Assembly: GCF_003991905.1 (NCBI RefSeq)
Contig: NZ_RSCL01000003.1
Coordinates: 27,082 to 91,081, forward strand
Source: Dulcicalothrix desertica PCC 7102
GTDB taxonomy: Bacteria; Cyanobacteriota; Cyanobacteriia; Cyanobacteriales; Nostocaceae
Direction: 5' to 3'
DNA length: 64,000 bases
Shown here: positions 61,503 through 64,000 of the stretch, piece after piece
Position numbering within the stretch: position 1 is the stretch's first letter
Layout: each line of letters opens with the position of its first letter
Position numbers and translations under genes: made by a program
Notes under the pieces: generated by a model
The model's input: only the letters and a program-made list of their open reading frames with translations
What the model was told of the DNA's origin: nothing
The model's database searches: none

Positions 61503-64000
61503 TTATTCGCCAGAATTAAATAGCAATTCGACCTCAATGGCTTTTTCCTGTAAATCAAGCGCACGGTAAATTTGCAAACTTTCAGTTAAAAACTGTGTAG
61601 CAATTGCTTCTGCATTATCTTGATTGTGCTCTCGACGCTTTAAATATATTTCGCCCAAAAGCTTAAAAGCAGATGCTTCCAGCTTACGACGGTTGTACTC
61701 TTGGAATACATAAAGCGATTCTTGAGCTAATTGTTCGGCAAATTCAAGATTTTCTAAGGCGCCGACTTCAAGATATACGCGCGCGATATCAAGCGCTTCA
61801 TCTGCTTTATTTACAGTTTGCCCTAGCTCATCAAAATAAGAAAAACCAATATTATAATTCTGCTCAAATTGGGCAATTTGTTCTTGTACTGATAAATCGT
61901 TGTTAGGTAAAAGGCGTAGACGTTCCGAAATAAGTAGGCTAATGACTATATAATCGTAGGCGAGATTTTTTGTGTAGGCGCCTGCGGTATTTATTTGCAT
62001 GGCTTGATGGATGTTTTGCTCTACTTGCGCCAATAATTCAAGAGCTTGTATTTTATCATTAATATTTCTTGCAAATAAACCTTGAGCGTAAGCTAGGCGC
62101 CTGCAACGTATAGCAACACTTTTATTATCACCCAATGAAAAGTGTAAATCGCAACTTTGCTGATAATAGTCAATAGCTGTGTTGTAATCCTTGAAATTTT
62201 GATAGCAATTGGCTAGCCCATATAATTGATTGGCTACATCCTGCTCTCTCCCTAATTGCTTATACAGTTGACTACTTTGTTGATAATAAGAAATAGCTTG
62301 TTCGTATTTATCCCATTCTTGATAAATGTTTCCTATAGCGGAATAAGCACGAGCTACACCTGGGTGATTATCTAAGCGTTGATTCATCTGTAAACAATTT
62401 TGCAAACAGTCAATTGCCAGCTCGTACTTGCCCCAATTACGGTAGCAGTTGGACATCCAACCCCATTGATTAGCTACAGCTTGCTTTCTATCTAGTTGCT
62501 CATACATGCCACGGCTTTGCTGATAGTAGGAAATTGCTTGTTCGTATTTACCCCATTCTTGGTAAATGCGTCCTAACTGCAAATGGGCAAAAGCGATATT
62601 TAGATCATTATCCAAGCGTTGAGTCATCTGTAAACAATTTTGCAGACACTCGATTGCCTGCTCGTACTTACCCCAATCCCGGTAACATTCGGATATCAAA
62701 CCCCATAAATCAACCACATCCTGCTTTTGATTCAGTTGCTCATATATATGATGAGCTTGCTGATAGTAAGAAATTGCTTGTTCGTATTTACCCCATTCTT
62801 GGTAAATTCGCCCTAAATGATAAAAAGCATTAGTTATATTTGATTGATTATCTAAGCGTTGATTCATCTGTAAATAATTTTGGCGACTCTCAATTGCTAG
62901 CTCGTACTTACCCCAATCCCGGTAGCAGTTTGATATCCAACCTAATAAATCAGCCACATCCGTCTCTAGTCCTAGCTGTTCGTAAAGGTCACGACTTTGT
63001 TGATAATGAAAAATAGCTTGTTTGCACTTACCCCATGCTTGATAAATTCGTCCTAACTGCCAATAGGCACTAGCAACATTTGGCTGATTATCCAAGCGTT
63101 GATAAATTTGTAAATAATTTTGCCGACTTTCAATTGCTAGCTCGTATTTGCCCCAATCTTTGTAGCAGTTGGATATCAAACCCCATAAATCAGCCACATT
63201 CGTCTCTAGTCCCAGTTGTTCGTAAAGGTCACGACTTTGCTGATAGTAGGAAATTGCTTGTTCGTACTTACCCCATGCTTGATAAATCCGTCCTAACTGC
63301 CAATAGGCACTAGCAACATTTGGCTGATTATCTAAACTTTGATAAATCTGTAAATAATTTTGCCGACTCTCAATTGCCTGCTCGTACTTGCCCCAATTTA
63401 GATAGCAGTCGGATATCCAACCCAATTGATTAGCGACATTCGTCTCTAGTTCTAGTTGTTTGTAAAGGTGACGACTTTGCTGATAATGGGAAATTGCTTG
63501 TTCGTACTTGCCCCATGCTTGATAAATCCGTCCCAACCTCCAATAGGCAAAAGCGACATTTGGCTGATTGTCTAAGCTTTGATAAATCTGTAAATAATTT
63601 TGCAAACTCTCAATTGCCTGCTCGTACTTGCCCCAATTTAGATAGCAGTCGGATATCAAACCTGATAAATCAGCCACATCCGTCTCTAGTTTTAGTTGTT
63701 CGTAAAAGTCACGACTTTGATGATAGTGGGAAATTGCTTGTTCGTACTTACTCCATGCTTGATAAATAACTCCTAACTGACAATAGGCACTAGCAACATT
63801 TGGCTGATTACCTAAGCGTTGATAGGTCTGTAAATAATTTTGACGACTCTCAATTGCTTGCTCGAACTTACCCAAATTTTGGTAGCAGTCGGATATAAAA
63901 CCTGATAAATCAGCCATATCCGCCTCTAATTTTAGTTGTTCGTAAAGGTCACGACTTTGCTGATAATGAGCAAGTGCTTGTTCGTACTTACCCCATGCTT
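61503..64000 (-). CDS. Large TPR-repeat protein, 5' end beyond the window
   Basis: The frame is open from the stop at 61503 to the right edge; ATG 63917 is internal, because the repeats continue upstream (AWGKYEQALAHYQQSRDLYE). More than 830 residues are visible. About 600 of these are TPRs arranged as 80-residue double units (YWQLGRIYQAWGKYEQAISY ... LISNCYKDWGKYELAIESRQ), about eight copies at DNA level (240 bp). The C-terminal 200 residues (EQNIHQAMQINTAGAY ... LGEIYLKRREHNQDN) are a helical cap. Such cyanobacterial proteins often have an N-terminal NB-ARC or CHAT effector domain; none is visible here. Confidence 0.85.
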   Translation of the reverse strand, partial: AWGKYEQALAHYQQSRDLYEQLKLEADMADLSGFISDCYQNLGKFEQAIESRQNYLQTYQRLGNQPNVASAYCQLGVIYQAWSKYEQAISHYHQSRDFYEQLKLETDVADLSGLISDCYLNWGKYEQAIESLQNYLQIYQSLDNQPNVAFAYWRLGRIYQAWGKYEQAISHYQQSRHLYKQLELETNVANQLGWISDCYLNWGKYEQAIESRQNYLQIYQSLDNQPNVASAYWQLGRIYQAWGKYEQAISYYQQSRDLYEQLGLETNVADLWGLISNCYKDWGKYELAIESRQNYLQIYQRLDNQPNVASAYWQLGRIYQAWGKCKQAIFHYQQSRDLYEQLGLETDVADLLGWISNCYRDWGKYELAIESRQNYLQMNQRLDNQSNITNAFYHLGRIYQEWGKYEQAISYYQQAHHIYEQLNQKQDVVDLWGLISECYRDWGKYEQAIECLQNCLQMTQRLDNDLNIAFAHLQLGRIYQEWGKYEQAISYYQQSRGMYEQLDRKQAVANQWGWMSNCYRNWGKYELAIDCLQNCLQMNQRLDNHPGVARAYSAIGNIYQEWDKYEQAISYYQQSSQLYKQLGREQDVANQLYGLANCYQNFKDYNTAIDYYQQSCDLHFSLGDNKSVAIRCRRLAYAQGLFARNINDKIQALELLAQVEQNIHQAMQINTAGAYTKNLAYDYIVISLLISERLRLLPNNDLSVQEQIAQFEQNYNIGFSYFDELGQTVNKADEALDIARVYLEVGALENLEFAEQLAQESLYVFQEYNRRKLEASAFKLLGEIYLKRREHNQDNAEAIATQFLTESLQIYRALDLQEKAIEVELLFNSGE

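Overview
The window is chromosomal DNA from a filamentous, very probably heterocyst-forming cyanobacterium (order Nostocales). The evidence is a CHAT-domain protein matching HetF with a tandem array of small-RNA units like NsiR1 beside it, a cyanobacterial P-II protein (glnB), Ycf66, a 4-Cys serine/threonine kinase, an SLH/OprB porin, MurT/GatD, and AT-rich spacers full of short tandem and stem-loop repeats. The palindrome GGCGCC occurs just over 100 times by eye, spread through genes and spacers. The usual cyanobacterial palindrome GCGATCGC was not seen.

Layout. 1-0.6 kb: two gene remnants. 0.9-12.6 kb: a GAF/PAS histidine kinase; a LysR regulator divergent from an SDR-AzoR-porin-MFS cluster that looks like detoxification or export; a type II NADH dehydrogenase; a GT1 glycosyltransferase divergent from its probable TetR repressor. 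12.6-19.4 kb: accessory DNA with a 109-bp MITE-like element, two coiled-coil proteins, ParDE and PrlF/YhaV toxin-antitoxin modules, and a membrane-protein gene interrupted by an in-frame TAG. 19.5-22.4 kb: ileS.

22.8-36.1 kb is a decaying defence or accessory island. It holds another gene with an in-frame TAG, a DUF6883/DUF4926 pair, a truncated dynamin-like GTPase, an HNH endonuclease, a PIN fragment, and a Zorya-type cluster zorA-zorB-zorC. No ZorD helicase is present and zorA is frameshifted near its 3' end. The cluster lies between two reciprocally truncated copies of an aspartic-protease/HNH gene block. A membrane alpha/beta-hydrolase and a PD-(D/E)XK-like protein follow.

36-49.5 kb is mostly core: Ycf66, gnd, a Ser/Thr kinase, a thioredoxin-fold thylakoid protein, murT and gatD (peptidoglycan amidation, split by an antisense gene), a Spy-like protein, a DUF218 protein and hetF. 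49.6-51.0 kb carries at least eight NsiR1-like units. Each has a TCCGGA-type box about 35 nt upstream and its own terminator. The leader of hetF, on the opposite strand, overlaps a degenerate ninth copy and so could pair with the small RNAs.

51.3-64 kb: a thioredoxin, a subtilase, a kinase pseudogene, thiD, glnB, rdgB, a YgiT antitoxin with a truncated toxin, a phosphohexomutase, a PIN toxin-antitoxin pair, and a large TPR protein that runs off the right edge. No tRNA, rRNA, CRISPR array or transposase gene was recognised.
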